Source: Nocardioides sp. WS12 (lineage in GTDB: Bacteria; Actinomycetota; Actinomycetes; Propionibacteriales; Nocardioidaceae). Taken from it: DNA of 64,000 nt. The DNA is taken from NCBI RefSeq assembly GCF_014108865.1, contig NZ_CP053928.1, positions 1,922,001 to 1,986,000 on the forward strand. Direction: 5' to 3'. How positions within the stretch are numbered: position 1 is the stretch's first letter; each line of letters starts with the position of its first letter. The position numbers were made by a program, and so were the translations under genes. Under the pieces are notes generated by a model. The model did not search any database and was not told the DNA's origin. It worked only from the letters and a program-made list of their open reading frames with translations. Positions 25,267 through 33,379 of this stretch are shown piece after piece.

Positions 25267-25309
25267 GGCGAAATGGGATTTGTGACCAAGTCACTTGCGT
25301 CATTTCGCC
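25267..25309. promoter_or_regulatory. 43-bp perfect dyad upstream of the excisionase-like gene
   Basis: GGCGAAATG (25267-25275) and CATTTCGCC (25301-25309) are perfect outer arms, GTGAC (25282-25286) and GTCAC (25290-25294) perfect inner arms, around CAA. Spacers between arms are 6 bp on both sides, and partial pairing extends outwards. It lies 14-56 bp before the start codon, a likely operator or regulatory hairpin of the early operon. Confidence 0.7.
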
Positions 25310-25362
25310 GGAGAGCCGGGGCGCTCCGAACAGGAACTACGTTACTGCACGAGAAATGAAAG

Positions 25363-25412
25363 AACCGCGCTGCACGGGCGTTTGCGGTTCCCCACACGCG
25401 TGCAGCGCGGTT
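25363..25412 (-). terminator. 14-bp stem hairpin terminator at the right phage end
   Basis: AACCGCGCTGCACG (25363-25376) pairs perfectly with CGTGCAGCGCGGTT (25399-25412). Leftwards it is followed by a T-rich CTTTCATTTCTC. It ends transcription of the 25440 gene or of host cpaF read-through before the early operon. Confidence 0.7.
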
Positions 25413-25439
25413 TCTAAAATGCTTTGGAATGCTTCCAGG

Positions 25440-25565
25440 TCAAAGGGGCAGGGAGTCGGGGAACGCCCAGAAGCCCAGATAGCGCAGCACGCAAAATCGG
25501 CAGACGGGCACGCTGTTGCTGTAAACGATGAAGGCGATGTCCTCGCCGCAGTCATGACATTTCAT
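25440..25565 (-). CDS. Zinc-ribbon mini-protein at the right phage end, 41 aa
   Basis: ATG 25565 opens a 41-residue product with CHDC and CRFC pairs 16 residues apart (MKCHDCGEDIAFIVYSNSVP), a compact zinc ribbon. It is the gene nearest attR (136 bp away), followed by its own terminator. It could aid recombination or regulate the integrase; no family recognised. The remaining gap 25566-25701 holds the attP right arm only. Confidence 0.6.
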   Translation of the reverse strand: MKCHDCGEDIAFIVYSNSVPVCRFCVLRYLGFWAFPDSLPL

Positions 25566-25701
25566 TCCCCGATAACAGCACGACCCCCGCTGAACAACAG
25601 CGAGGGCCGGTGCTACCTTTCCCGCGTTCTCGCAGGTCAGGCGCGATATGGAGTTCTCGGAAATTGATCCGGAAAGCGATTGATCTTCCCGTAACCCGCC
25701 G

Positions 25702-25706
25702 TTCGT
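25702..25706. other. attR core (TTCGT) of the prophage
   Basis: The right copy of TTCGT; phage sequence to its left includes GATCTTCCCGTAAC (25682-25695), partner of the left arm. Beyond the core cpaF resumes in the same codon phase (TTC GTG GAT GCG). Pairing of the arms extends outward with AAGCG and TTGATCTTCC blocks in both arms. Confidence 0.88.
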
Positions 25707-26532
25707 GGATGCGATGCTCCCTGCCGGCCACCGGCTCCACGTCGTGCTCCAGGGCATCTCGCGGGGCTTCTCCGCGGTCAACATCCGCAAGTTCGTGGTG
25801 CGGGCCAGCCGTCTGGCGGACCTCGTCGAACTCGGCACGCTCACGCCCGCCTCGGCCCAGTTCCTCGAGGCATCCGTGCGGGCGGGCCTGAACATTCTCG
25901 TGGTGGGCGGAACCCAGGCCGGCAAGACCACGATGCTCAACTGCCTGGCTGCCGCAATCCCCGGCGGGGAGCGGGTGATCTCGGCCGAGGAGGTCTTCGA
26001 GATCCGCTTCCCGCACCCCGACTGGGTCGCGATGCAGACCCGGCAGGAAGGCCTCGAGGGGACCGGCGAGATCCGGCTGCGTGAGCTCGTCAAGGAGTCC
26101 CTCCGAATGCGGCCGAGCCGGTTGATCGTGGGCGAGGTGCGGGCCGAGGAGTGCCTTGACCTGTTGCTCGCGCTCAACGCCGGGCTGCCCGGGATGTGCA
26201 CCCTGCACGCCAACAGCGCGCGGGAAGCGTTGACCAAGGCCTGCACCCTGCCGTTGCTGGCAGGCGAGAACATCTCGGCGCGCTTCGTCGTACCCACGGT
26301 GGCGGCGTCCATCGACCTCGTCGTCCACCTCGCGCTCGACCCGCGCGGCGCCCGTCAGGTGCGGGAGATCGTCGCGGTCCCGGGGCGGATGGAGGGCGAC
26401 GTCATCGAGACCGAGTCGGTCTTCGAGTGGCGCGACGGCCAGTTGCGGCGCGGGATCGGCCTGCCACCACGGCTCGACCAGTTCGAGCGGGTCGGCATCG
26501 ACGTCGCCCGGCTGCTCCACGGGGCGGGGTGA
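25702..26532 (+). pseudogene. cpaF: Tad pilus ATPase CpaF/TadA, 3' fragment
   Basis: The 276 residues following attR carry the catalytic half of CpaF: VDAMLPAGHRLHVVLQGISR, Walker A VVGGTQAGKTTMLN, the Asp/Walker B region RLIVGEVRAEECLDLLLALN and the His-containing MCTLHANSAREAL. Without the N-terminal domain on 3449-3891 it is not a normal protein, though GTG at 25705 could start a truncated form. It is followed after 6 bp by tadB. Precise prophage excision would restore the full gene. Confidence 0.92.
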
Positions 26533-26538
26533 CCTGCG

Positions 26539-27393
26539 GTGGGTGCACTGGTCGGCTTCGCCTTCGGGCTCGGCTGTCTGTTGGTCTGGGCTGCCTTCCG
26601 ACCCCGTGAGGTCCGTCCGGTAGCGGCGAGCGGGTCGAGCCGGATCGAGCAACGGCTCGCCGAGGCCGGTCTGCGGGAGGTGGCACCGCGCTCGCTGATC
26701 GCGCTCTGCGTGGGGTCTGCCGTCGTGGGAGCCGTCGTCGTCCTCGGAATCACCCGGACGGCTCCGATCGCGGTGGTCTTCGGTGCGCTCGCGGGCTACC
26801 TGCCGATGGCGATCGTCGCGGGGCGCGCTCGACGACGGCAGCGTGAGTTCGCCGAAGTCTGGCCCGAGGCCGTGGACGACCTGGCCTCCGCCGTACGTGC
26901 GGGCATGTCGTTGCCCGATGCCGTGGCGGCTCTCGCTGTCCGCGGGCCCGAGCCGTTGCGGGCGGCCTTCCATGCCTTTGCCCTGGACTACCAGGTGTCC
27001 GGCCGGTTCGGTGACTGCCTCGATCGGCTCAAGGAGCGGCTGGCGGACCCGGTCGGTGATCGCGTCGTCGAGGGCCTGCGGATCGCCCGCGAGGTCGGCG
27101 GCGGTGAACTCGGGCGCCTGCTGCGCAGCCTGTCCGGCTTCCTTCGCGACGACCTCCGCACCCGGTCCGAACTCGAGGCCCGACAGGCCTGGGCCATCAA
27201 CGGCGCCCGCGTCGCTGTCGCGGCGCCGTGGGTCGTCCTGCTGGTGATGTCGACCCAGCGCACCGTGATCGAGCGCTACCAGTCAGCAGCCGGCGCGGTC
27301 GTCCTCGCCGTGGGCGCCTGCCTCTGCGTGGTCGCGTACCGGCTGATGATGCGGATGGGGCGGCTCCCCACCGAGAGGCGGATTCTCCAATGA
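26539..27393 (+). CDS. tadB: TadB inner-membrane pilus assembly protein, 284 aa
   Basis: GTG 26539 lies 6 bp after cpaF. The product has N-terminal membrane segments (LVGFAFGLGCLLVWAAF; VVGAVVVLGI) and a T2SF domain (VRAGMSLPDAVAALAVRGPE, FGDCLDRLKERLADPVGDRV) with a C-terminal membrane helix pair. TadB and TadC form the platform on which CpaF acts. It overlaps tadC by ATGA. Confidence 0.9.
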   Translation: MGALVGFAFGLGCLLVWAAFRPREVRPVAASGSSRIEQRLAEAGLREVAPRSLIALCVGSAVVGAVVVLGITRTAPIAVVFGALAGYLPMAIVAGRARRRQREFAEVWPEAVDDLASAVRAGMSLPDAVAALAVRGPEPLRAAFHAFALDYQVSGRFGDCLDRLKERLADPVGDRVVEGLRIAREVGGGELGRLLRSLSGFLRDDLRTRSELEARQAWAINGARVAVAAPWVVLLVMSTQRTVIERYQSAAGAVVLAVGACLCVVAYRLMMRMGRLPTERRILQ

Positions 27394-28316
27394 ATCCAAC
27401 GGTGTGGGGCAGTCTCCTCGGCCTCGGTACGACGACCGGACTTGCCCTCGTAGCTACCCGGGTCATCGCCATGCGCCGACCCCGTCTGGAGAGCCGGGTG
27501 CTGCCGTACGTGCGGGATCTGGCGTCGGCCGATCGACCGGTCGCTCCTCTCGAGCCGAGCAACGCCGTGGCCGCGGTCTTCGGACCGCTCCTGCGCCGGG
27601 CCGCCGAGGGCATCGAGCGCGTCGTCGGCGGCACGCCGTCCGTGCGACGTCGCCTGTCGCGGGCCGGTCTCGAGATCAGCGTGCACGATTTCCGGGTCCA
27701 GCAGGTGCTGTGGGGGCTGGCCGGCTTCGGCATCGCCGCGGTCTACGGCGTCCTGCGCACCTGGACCCGTCCCACGAATCCGCTGCCCCTGTTGCTGTTG
27801 TGCGTCGGCGCGTTCGTCATCGGGGTGCTCCTGCGCGACAACCGGTTGAGCACCCAGGTCAAGCAACGGGAAGTCGCGATGGTCGCCGAGTTCCCCACGA
27901 TTGCCGAACTCCTCGCCCTGGCAGTGGCAGCCGGTGAAGGCCCGGTCGCTGCGCTGGCTCGCGTCGTACGACGAAGCGGTGGTGAGCTCTCGAGAGAACT
28001 CGGCGAGGTGCTGGCCCACATCCGTACCGGCGAGCCGGTCGCGGATGCCTTCGACCGACTGGCCGGCACGACCGGTGTGAGCGTCGTGGCGCGATTCGCG
28101 CACGGCATCGCGGTGGCCGTCGAGCGCGGCACCCCGCTGGCCGACGTACTCCATGCGCAAGCGGCCGACGTTCGCGAGGCCGGTCGCCGTGCGCTCATCG
28201 AGCAGGCGTCCCGCAAGGAGATCTTCATGATGGTCCCGGTCGTCTTCCTGGTCCTGCCGGTGACCGTCCTGTTCGCGTTCTGGCCCGGCTTCATCGGCCT
28301 CTCCCTGACGTACTGA
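27390..28316 (+). CDS. tadC: TadC inner-membrane pilus assembly protein, 308 aa
   Basis: ATG 27390 overlaps the tadB stop (ATGA). It contains an N-terminal membrane segment, a T2SF domain (AVAAGEGPVAALARVVRRSG, ADVLHAQAADVREAGRRALI) and a C-terminal membrane segment (VPVVFLVLPVTVLFAFWPGF). It is the second platform subunit of the Tad pilus machine. Confidence 0.9.
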   Translation: MNPTVWGSLLGLGTTTGLALVATRVIAMRRPRLESRVLPYVRDLASADRPVAPLEPSNAVAAVFGPLLRRAAEGIERVVGGTPSVRRRLSRAGLEISVHDFRVQQVLWGLAGFGIAAVYGVLRTWTRPTNPLPLLLLCVGAFVIGVLLRDNRLSTQVKQREVAMVAEFPTIAELLALAVAAGEGPVAALARVVRRSGGELSRELGEVLAHIRTGEPVADAFDRLAGTTGVSVVARFAHGIAVAVERGTPLADVLHAQAADVREAGRRALIEQASRKEIFMMVPVVFLVLPVTVLFAFWPGFIGLSLTY

Positions 28317-28355
28317 TTCGCGCTGATCCACGCTGCACTCTCGGAAGGAACCACC

Positions 28356-28538
28356 GTGCGCACCTCCCCAATCCTCAACCTCCTGCGACGCCGCTGGCAT
28401 CAGCGCGACGAACGCGGTGACGTACCCGGCTGGGTCCTCGTCACGGTGATGACGATCTCGATCGGCGTCGCACTGTGGAGCCTGGCCCAGCCGCAGTTGG
28501 TGGGCATCCTCCAGTCAGCGCTCAACTCCGTGAAGTGA
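28356..28538 (+). CDS. Small Flp-pilin-like membrane protein, 60 aa
   Basis: GTG 28356 opens a protein with a basic leader (RRRWHQRDERG) and a single hydrophobic helix (WVLVTVMTISIGVALWSLA). Size and position after tadC suggest a Flp-pilin-type structural subunit, but the glutamate at +5 after the leader Gly, typical of Flp prepilins, is absent (GDVPGWV), so the assignment is uncertain. It overlaps the next gene by GTGA. Confidence 0.6.
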   Translation: MRTSPILNLLRRRWHQRDERGDVPGWVLVTVMTISIGVALWSLAQPQLVGILQSALNSVK

Positions 28539-28930
28539 GCGGCCCGCAGCGGCGTCGGGACCAGCGAGGTTCGGCGCTGGTCGACTTCACTCTCGTCACG
28601 GTGGTCCTGTTGCCGATCGTGGTCGGGCTGATCCAGGTCGCCCTCGTGCTGCACGTGCGCGCGACGCTCGCTGCCGCGGCGTCGGAAGGTGCCCGGCTGG
28701 CGGCCACCGCCGACCGTGGTCCCGGCGACGGCGTCGAGCTCACCCGCGCCCAGATCGATGATGCGCTGGCCGGTTCGTTCGCCCGGGACGTCGAGGTGCG
28801 CCGGGTCATGGTCGACGGTGCGCCCGGTGTCGAGATCACGGTCCATGCGGAGGTTCCGGCTCTCGGGCTCGGCGGGCCGGCCGTGGAGTTCTCGGTGTCC
28901 GGCCGGGCGGTCGAGGAGAGCCCGCGGTGA
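28535..28930 (+). CDS. TadE-family pseudopilin, 131 aa
   Basis: The start chosen is GTG 28535, overlapping the upstream stop. The DQRGSALVDFTLVTVVLLPI segment is a TadE-type prepilin leader with a Gly before the cleavage site and an acidic residue at +5, followed by a membrane helix. The rest is a periplasmic-type beta/alpha domain. TadE and TadF are minor pilins of the Tad machine. Confidence 0.85.
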   Translation: MSGPQRRRDQRGSALVDFTLVTVVLLPIVVGLIQVALVLHVRATLAAAASEGARLAATADRGPGDGVELTRAQIDDALAGSFARDVEVRRVMVDGAPGVEITVHAEVPALGLGGPAVEFSVSGRAVEESPR

Positions 28931-29406
28931 GGTCAGCGATGAGGCGGCGCTGGGCCGGCCTGCGGCTCGACCAGCGGGGGAGTGGACTGGTCGAGATGGT
29001 GTGGATGAGCATCATCCTGCTGCTCCCGCTGCTGTGGATCGTGCTGTCGGTGTTCGAGGTCCAGCGGGGATCGTTCGGCGTGAGCGGCGCGGCCCGGGCC
29101 GCTGCCCGTGCCTATGCGCTGGCGCCCAACGACGTGGTCGGCGAGAAGCGTGCGGTGGCGGTCGCGCGCCAGGCGCTGGCCGACCAAGGGCTGAACGACG
29201 TCCCCGTCAGCGTCTCGGTGACGTGCAGGCCGTACCCCAAGAACTGCCACAGCGGCACCTCGGTGATCACCGTGCGGATCGAGTCGGCGGTGACCCTGCC
29301 GCTGCTGCCCGATGTCCTCGGCAGCGGTACCCCGACCTTCCGGCTGAGCGCGGACCACACCGTGCCGATCGGGCAGTACCAGGAGATCCAGGAGCAGAGC
29401 CGTTGA
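28927..29406 (+). CDS. TadE/TadF-family pseudopilin, 159 aa
   Basis: GTG 28927 overlaps the previous stop (GTGA). It contains LDQRGSGLVEMVWMSIILLL, the best prepilin motif of the three (Gly, then Glu at +5), followed by an extracellular domain with two cysteines (CRPYPKNC) that may form a disulfide. It is probably a minor pilin. Confidence 0.85.
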   Translation: MRSAMRRRWAGLRLDQRGSGLVEMVWMSIILLLPLLWIVLSVFEVQRGSFGVSGAARAAARAYALAPNDVVGEKRAVAVARQALADQGLNDVPVSVSVTCRPYPKNCHSGTSVITVRIESAVTLPLLPDVLGSGTPTFRLSADHTVPIGQYQEIQEQSR

Positions 29407-29843
29407 CCCGCACCCGTGACCAGCGTGGGAGTTCGACCCCGCTGATCCTCGCCTTCACCGCGATCATCCTGTTGCTCGTGGCCGTCGTGGTCGATGCCAG
29501 CGCCGCCTACCTCGCGCGTCAGCGCCTCGATGCGCTCGCGGACGGCGCCGCACTCCAGGGCGCTGACCAGGGCGCCCAGGGCTCCGATGCGTACGACGAC
29601 GGGCTGGCCGCCGGCGACCTGACCATCGCGCGCCGGGAAGCCGAGCAAGCGGTGCGGGCCTACCTGCGCGACGTCGGCGCGGCGGCCGACCACCCCGGTA
29701 TCCGCGCGGTGGTGCGGGTCCAGGACGACCGGATCGTCGTCGAGCTCGAAGCCCCGATCGACTTGCCGCTCAGCCTTCCCGGCGGCCCGGAGAACCCGAC
29801 CATCCGCTCCACGGGCTCGGCGGTGGTCGATCCGGAGGAGTGA
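29403..29843 (+). CDS. TadG/TadE-like pilus assembly protein, 146 aa
   Basis: TTG 29403 overlaps the stop of the previous gene (TTGA). The DQRGSSTPLILAFTAIILLL segment is leader-like but lacks the +5 glutamate. The membrane helix and following SAAYLARQRLDALADGAALQ resemble the Rv3660c/TadG-like proteins that close actinobacterial tad operons. Terminator follows at 29926. Confidence 0.8.
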   Translation: MTRTRDQRGSSTPLILAFTAIILLLVAVVVDASAAYLARQRLDALADGAALQGADQGAQGSDAYDDGLAAGDLTIARREAEQAVRAYLRDVGAAADHPGIRAVVRVQDDRIVVELEAPIDLPLSLPGGPENPTIRSTGSAVVDPEE

Positions 29844-29925
29844 GGAACCCCGGGACGTCATGCGAATTGGCTGCTCGAGCGACCAGAGCGCCTGACGTCC
29901 GGCCAGGTCGCCCGCGGACAAAACA

Positions 29926-29968
29926 CGAACAGCGGGCTCGGGGTCGATGACTCCGGGCCCGCTGTTCG
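29926..29968. terminator. Convergent terminator between tad operon and Ig-repeat gene
   Basis: CGAACAGCGGGC (29926-29937) pairs with GCCCGCTGTTCG (29957-29968), loop 19 nt. It lies between the convergent genes ending at 29843 and 29979 and probably serves both. Confidence 0.75.
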
Positions 29969-29978
29969 CTTGTGGGGG

Positions 29979-32900
29979 TCAGTTGCCCTCGTACGCCCCG
30001 TGGCCGTACGACGGCAGGTAGCTGTCGTTGCCGTCGAACCGCACGTCGAACCCGTTGTTGAGGATCAACTCCGGTCCCTTGAACGGCGCGTCACACCGCG
30101 CGTAGCCGGCAGAGTCGGTGACGACCTCGCAGGTGTGCACCACGCCGGGGTAGACCGCCGAGGGCAGCGAGAAGACGACCAGCTGGCCGGCGAGAGGTGC
30201 GCCGCCGAGCCCGGTCAGTTTTGCCTCCACCCGTGAGTAGTTGTCCATCACCTGCGTGAGGACCGGCTCGGCCACGAGCGTGCTCGCCGCCCGCGCCACC
30301 ACCTGCGTGTACGACGGCGACGTGCTCGCCGCACGGCTCCCGTCACCGGAGTAGGTGGCGGTCACCTCGTGGTTGCCGGCGGCCAGGCCCTCGACCTCCA
30401 GCGTGGCCTGGACGCGGCCGTCGACCAGTTCCAGGTCGGCCGTGCCGAGCACGTCGTCAGCGGACCGGAAGGTCACGGTGCCGGTCGGTGCGCCCGGCGT
30501 GGGCAGTGCGTCGGTGACGAACGCGGTGAAGGTGACCGCGTCGCCGTACCCGGCCGGGTTGTTGTCCGACTCGACGCCGGTGACGGTGGCGACCCGACCG
30601 ATCGACTGCGAGGTCGTGGCGTTCTGGCCCTCGAAGTTGAAGTTGCCGACGTACTCCGCGCGGATCTGGTGCACCCCCGGCGTCAGGGTCGACGTCGCGA
30701 ACGAGGCCGTGCTGGATCCGGTCGTGCCGGGGACCAGGCTGGTCGCACCGATCAGCGTGTTGCCGTTCCAGAACCGGACCACACCGGTCGGCTTGCCCGT
30801 GGCGGGAGCCACGGCCTGCACCGTCGCGGTGAAGGTGACCGTCTGGCCGTGGTCGGCCGCCGCGTCGTCGGACACGAGGCCCATCGACGTGGCGCCCTTG
30901 ACGACGCCCTGGCCGGTGCCCTGGTCGAGCACACCGTTGCTGGCGATGAATCGCCCGTCACCGCTGTAGACCGCTTCGACCCGGTAGCTACCGGGGGAGA
31001 GCGAGCTGAAGGCGTTGCTGAGCGCGACACCGTTCACGAGGGTCACCGGGCCGCCGAGGTTGGCTCCGTTGATCGTGAAGCGGACCGTTCCCGACGGCGT
31101 TCCGGCGCCGGGCGCCACCGGGCTGATCGTCGCAGTGAACCGGACGCTCTCGCCGGACTGCGCCGGGTTGGCCGAGGACGTCAGCAGCGTCGAGGTCTGG
31201 GCGCGTTGCACCTTCTGCGCCGTCGACCCATTGCTGCCCGTGAAGCTGTCATCGCCGTCGTACGTCGCCACCACGGCGTGCTGCCCGACCGACAGTTCGT
31301 CGGTGGTGATGGAGGCGACGCCGCCCGTTCCGGAGTTGACGGGCGCGGTGCCGAGGACCGTGCTGCCGTTGGTGAAGGTGACGGTGCCCGACGGCGATCC
31401 GGCACCCGGAGCCGTGACGGTGACGGTCGCCGTGAACGTCACCGGCTGGCCGAAGACCGAAACCGGAGCCGAGCTCTCCACGACGGTCCTGGTGGCCGCC
31501 TTGTTGACCGTGTGCGTGCCGACCGGCGACGTGCTGGTGATGAAGTTCGGGTCGGAGCTGAGGTAGCGGGCCTTGATGTCGTGGCTGCCGCGGGTCAGTG
31601 TGCTCGTGCTGATCTCCGCTGCGCCATCCACCAGGTCCGCGAAGGGTCCCGGGGTGCCGTCGATGGTGAACTGGACGACGCCTTCGGGGGTGCCGGTCGC
31701 GGGGCTGACGGGGGTGACCGTCGCCCGGATCGTCACCGACTGGCCGACGACTGACGGGTTCGGCGAGGACGAGACGACCGTCGTGGTGTGGGCCGGCGCG
31801 ACCTCCTGGTCGAGGTTGGTCGAACCACCGGCGAACCGGCTGTCGCCTTCGTAGTTGGCGGTGATCACGTGGTCACCGGCATCGAGGCTGGTCGCGGGGG
31901 ACACCGCGGTGCCGCCGTTGAGGGCCACCGGGTCTCCGATCGGTTCTCCGTCGGCAGAGAACTGCACGAGGCCGGTCGGCTCGCCGACACCGGGCGCCAC
32001 GACATCGACGTCGGCGGTGAAGGTGAGCGGTTCGCCGGCCACGGCGTCGGCGTTGGAGGTCGCCAGCGTGACGGTCGTGTCAGCACGGTTCACGCCGTGG
32101 CTGAGCTCGGCCGAGGTGCTGGTCGCGAAGTCACCGTTGCCGTTGTACGTCGCCTGCACCAGGTGGTTGCCGGGCGTCAGGTTGCTGATGGTCAGCTCGG
32201 CCGTGTCCCCAGAGAGCGGTACGGCGGTGCCGTACGGGTCCCCGTCGACGTTGAACTGCACACCGCCGCCGGGGTTCCCGACGCCCGGAGCGACGACGTC
32301 GACCGTGGCGCTGAACGTGACGGCTTCGCCGGACACGGTGGGGGATCCGGTGCTCGTCAGCACGGTGCTGGTGGGCGCCTTGCCGACGGTCAGGGTCCGG
32401 GGATCCGCCGTGCTGGTGACCAGGTTGCTGTCGCCGCTGTAGCGGGCACCGATGGTGTGCGTGCCCGTGGTCAGGGTGTCGACGGACGGTGAACTGGCCG
32501 AGCCGCCGACGACGGGAGCCGGAGCGCCGAGGTCGTCACCGTCGACGGTGAACTGCACCGTTCCCGAGGGGACGCTGGTGCCGTTGACGATCGCCACCTG
32601 GGCGGTGAACGAGACGGCTTCGCCGTGCACGGAGGGCGCGGGCTGGACCAGCGTCGTCGTCGACGGGTTCTTCTCCACGGTGAACGGGGTGGAGACGGAA
32701 GACCCCTTGTAGAACGTGGTCTGGGCGAAGGCCGCCGTCACGGTTGCGTTGCGCGGCGGGCCCGAGACGGGCAGAAGCGCGGTGGCCACACCGCTCGCAT
32801 TGGTCGTGGCGTTGACCGATGTGCCACCCGACAGGGAGAAGGTGACTGTCCGGTTCGGCAGCACCGAGGACGACAGGTTCGGGTCGGTGAGCGTGGCCCG

Positions 32901-33371
32901 GGCGGTGACCGACGTGTTCTGCGGTCCCTCCGTGGCCCCGGAGTAGGCGATCTGGGTGATGTTGTCGATCGTCACCGCGCGGTTCGTCGTCTTGGTGTTG
33001 TTGGAGCAGAAGACGAAGCCCGAGCGGTTCCGCTCGATCGCCCGGGCGGTGTAGGCGCCATTCGCGTAGGAGTGCGAGTCGAACCCGGCGCTCTTGGCAC
33101 CGGTGCCGCCCTGCACGCTCTCGAACACGACACCGCCGCCGCTGTTGACCAGTTGCAGCGTGGTCTGCGGACCACTGGCGTTGGCACAGAGGGTGCCGTC
33201 CGTGGCACCGCTCGCCGACAGGGTGGCGTTGCCGCGCAGGACGGCGTTGTTGGCCGGACCGGTGATGTCGGCCGAGGCCGACGACACCAGCAGGACGGAG
33301 AGGCCGATGGCCAGGGAGATGGCCGCGAGGGCCGCGATCAGTCTGCGCACAGCTGAGGTTCCTTTCAACAT
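29979..33371 (-). CDS. Large secreted Ig-like repeat protein, about 1130 aa
   Basis: A signal peptide ([20 protein letters not shown], then SASA) precedes about nine tandem Ig-like modules of ~95 residues, each with a phrase like VTFTATV, GTVRF, and [13 protein letters not shown]; the last ~90 residues are a different beta domain with two cysteines. These match bacterial Ig-like group 3 repeats of surface or secreted proteins. ATG 33371 has AGG upstream, but GTG 33383 (overlapping the upstream stop) and GTG 33350 (AAAGGA site) are alternatives. No sortase motif; it may be an adhesin or secreted fibre. Its promoter is probably shared with the next gene upstream. Confidence 0.82.
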   Translation of the reverse strand: MLKGTSAVRRLIAALAAISLAIGLSVLLVSSASADITGPANNAVLRGNATLSASGATDGTLCANASGPQTTLQLVNSGGGVVFESVQGGTGAKSAGFDSHSYANGAYTARAIERNRSGFVFCSNNTKTTNRAVTIDNITQIAYSGATEGPQNTSVTARATLTDPNLSSSVLPNRTVTFSLSGGTSVNATTNASGVATALLPVSGPPRNATVTAAFAQTTFYKGSSVSTPFTVEKNPSTTTLVQPAPSVHGEAVSFTAQVAIVNGTSVPSGTVQFTVDGDDLGAPAPVVGGSASSPSVDTLTTGTHTIGARYSGDSNLVTSTADPRTLTVGKAPTSTVLTSTGSPTVSGEAVTFSATVDVVAPGVGNPGGGVQFNVDGDPYGTAVPLSGDTAELTISNLTPGNHLVQATYNGNGDFATSTSAELSHGVNRADTTVTLATSNADAVAGEPLTFTADVDVVAPGVGEPTGLVQFSADGEPIGDPVALNGGTAVSPATSLDAGDHVITANYEGDSRFAGGSTNLDQEVAPAHTTTVVSSSPNPSVVGQSVTIRATVTPVSPATGTPEGVVQFTIDGTPGPFADLVDGAAEISTSTLTRGSHDIKARYLSSDPNFITSTSPVGTHTVNKAATRTVVESSAPVSVFGQPVTFTATVTVTAPGAGSPSGTVTFTNGSTVLGTAPVNSGTGGVASITTDELSVGQHAVVATYDGDDSFTGSNGSTAQKVQRAQTSTLLTSSANPAQSGESVRFTATISPVAPGAGTPSGTVRFTINGANLGGPVTLVNGVALSNAFSSLSPGSYRVEAVYSGDGRFIASNGVLDQGTGQGVVKGATSMGLVSDDAAADHGQTVTFTATVQAVAPATGKPTGVVRFWNGNTLIGATSLVPGTTGSSTASFATSTLTPGVHQIRAEYVGNFNFEGQNATTSQSIGRVATVTGVESDNNPAGYGDAVTFTAFVTDALPTPGAPTGTVTFRSADDVLGTADLELVDGRVQATLEVEGLAAGNHEVTATYSGDGSRAASTSPSYTQVVARAASTLVAEPVLTQVMDNYSRVEAKLTGLGGAPLAGQLVVFSLPSAVYPGVVHTCEVVTDSAGYARCDAPFKGPELILNNGFDVRFDGNDSYLPSYGHGAYEGN

Positions 33372-33379
33372 GGCCGACC

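Larger units (their letters stand above)
3887..25706. mobile_element. Integrated siphovirus-like prophage (21.8 kb) inserted in cpaF
   Basis: The element is bounded by TTCGT at 3887-3891 and 25702-25706 and interrupts cpaF in frame. It encodes a large serine integrase at the left end, an excisionase-like HTH near the right end, an early region with a DUF3987 replication protein and a complete head-tail module. All genes are read leftwards except two moron genes at 6677-7916. In the excised circle the integrase and excisionase-like genes would lie either side of attP. No endolysin and no CI-type repressor are recognisable. It may be a functional small temperate phage, a lysis-defective prophage or a satellite that borrows lysis functions. 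Confidence 0.95.

Noticed and set aside
25363..25412. CRISPR or tRNA-like structure at the right phage end
   Set aside because: It is a single perfect hairpin followed by T-rich sequence; no repeat-spacer pattern and no tRNA arms.
3887..25706. Phage satellite (PICI-like) instead of phage
   Set aside because: Tape measure, tail tube and tip proteins plus a complete head set are present, which satellites generally lack; only the missing lysis gene points that way.
30369..31754. Long plus-strand frame inside the Ig-repeat gene
   Set aside because: Arg/Gly-rich composition without domains, no ribosome site, and fully antisense to a well-supported repeat protein.
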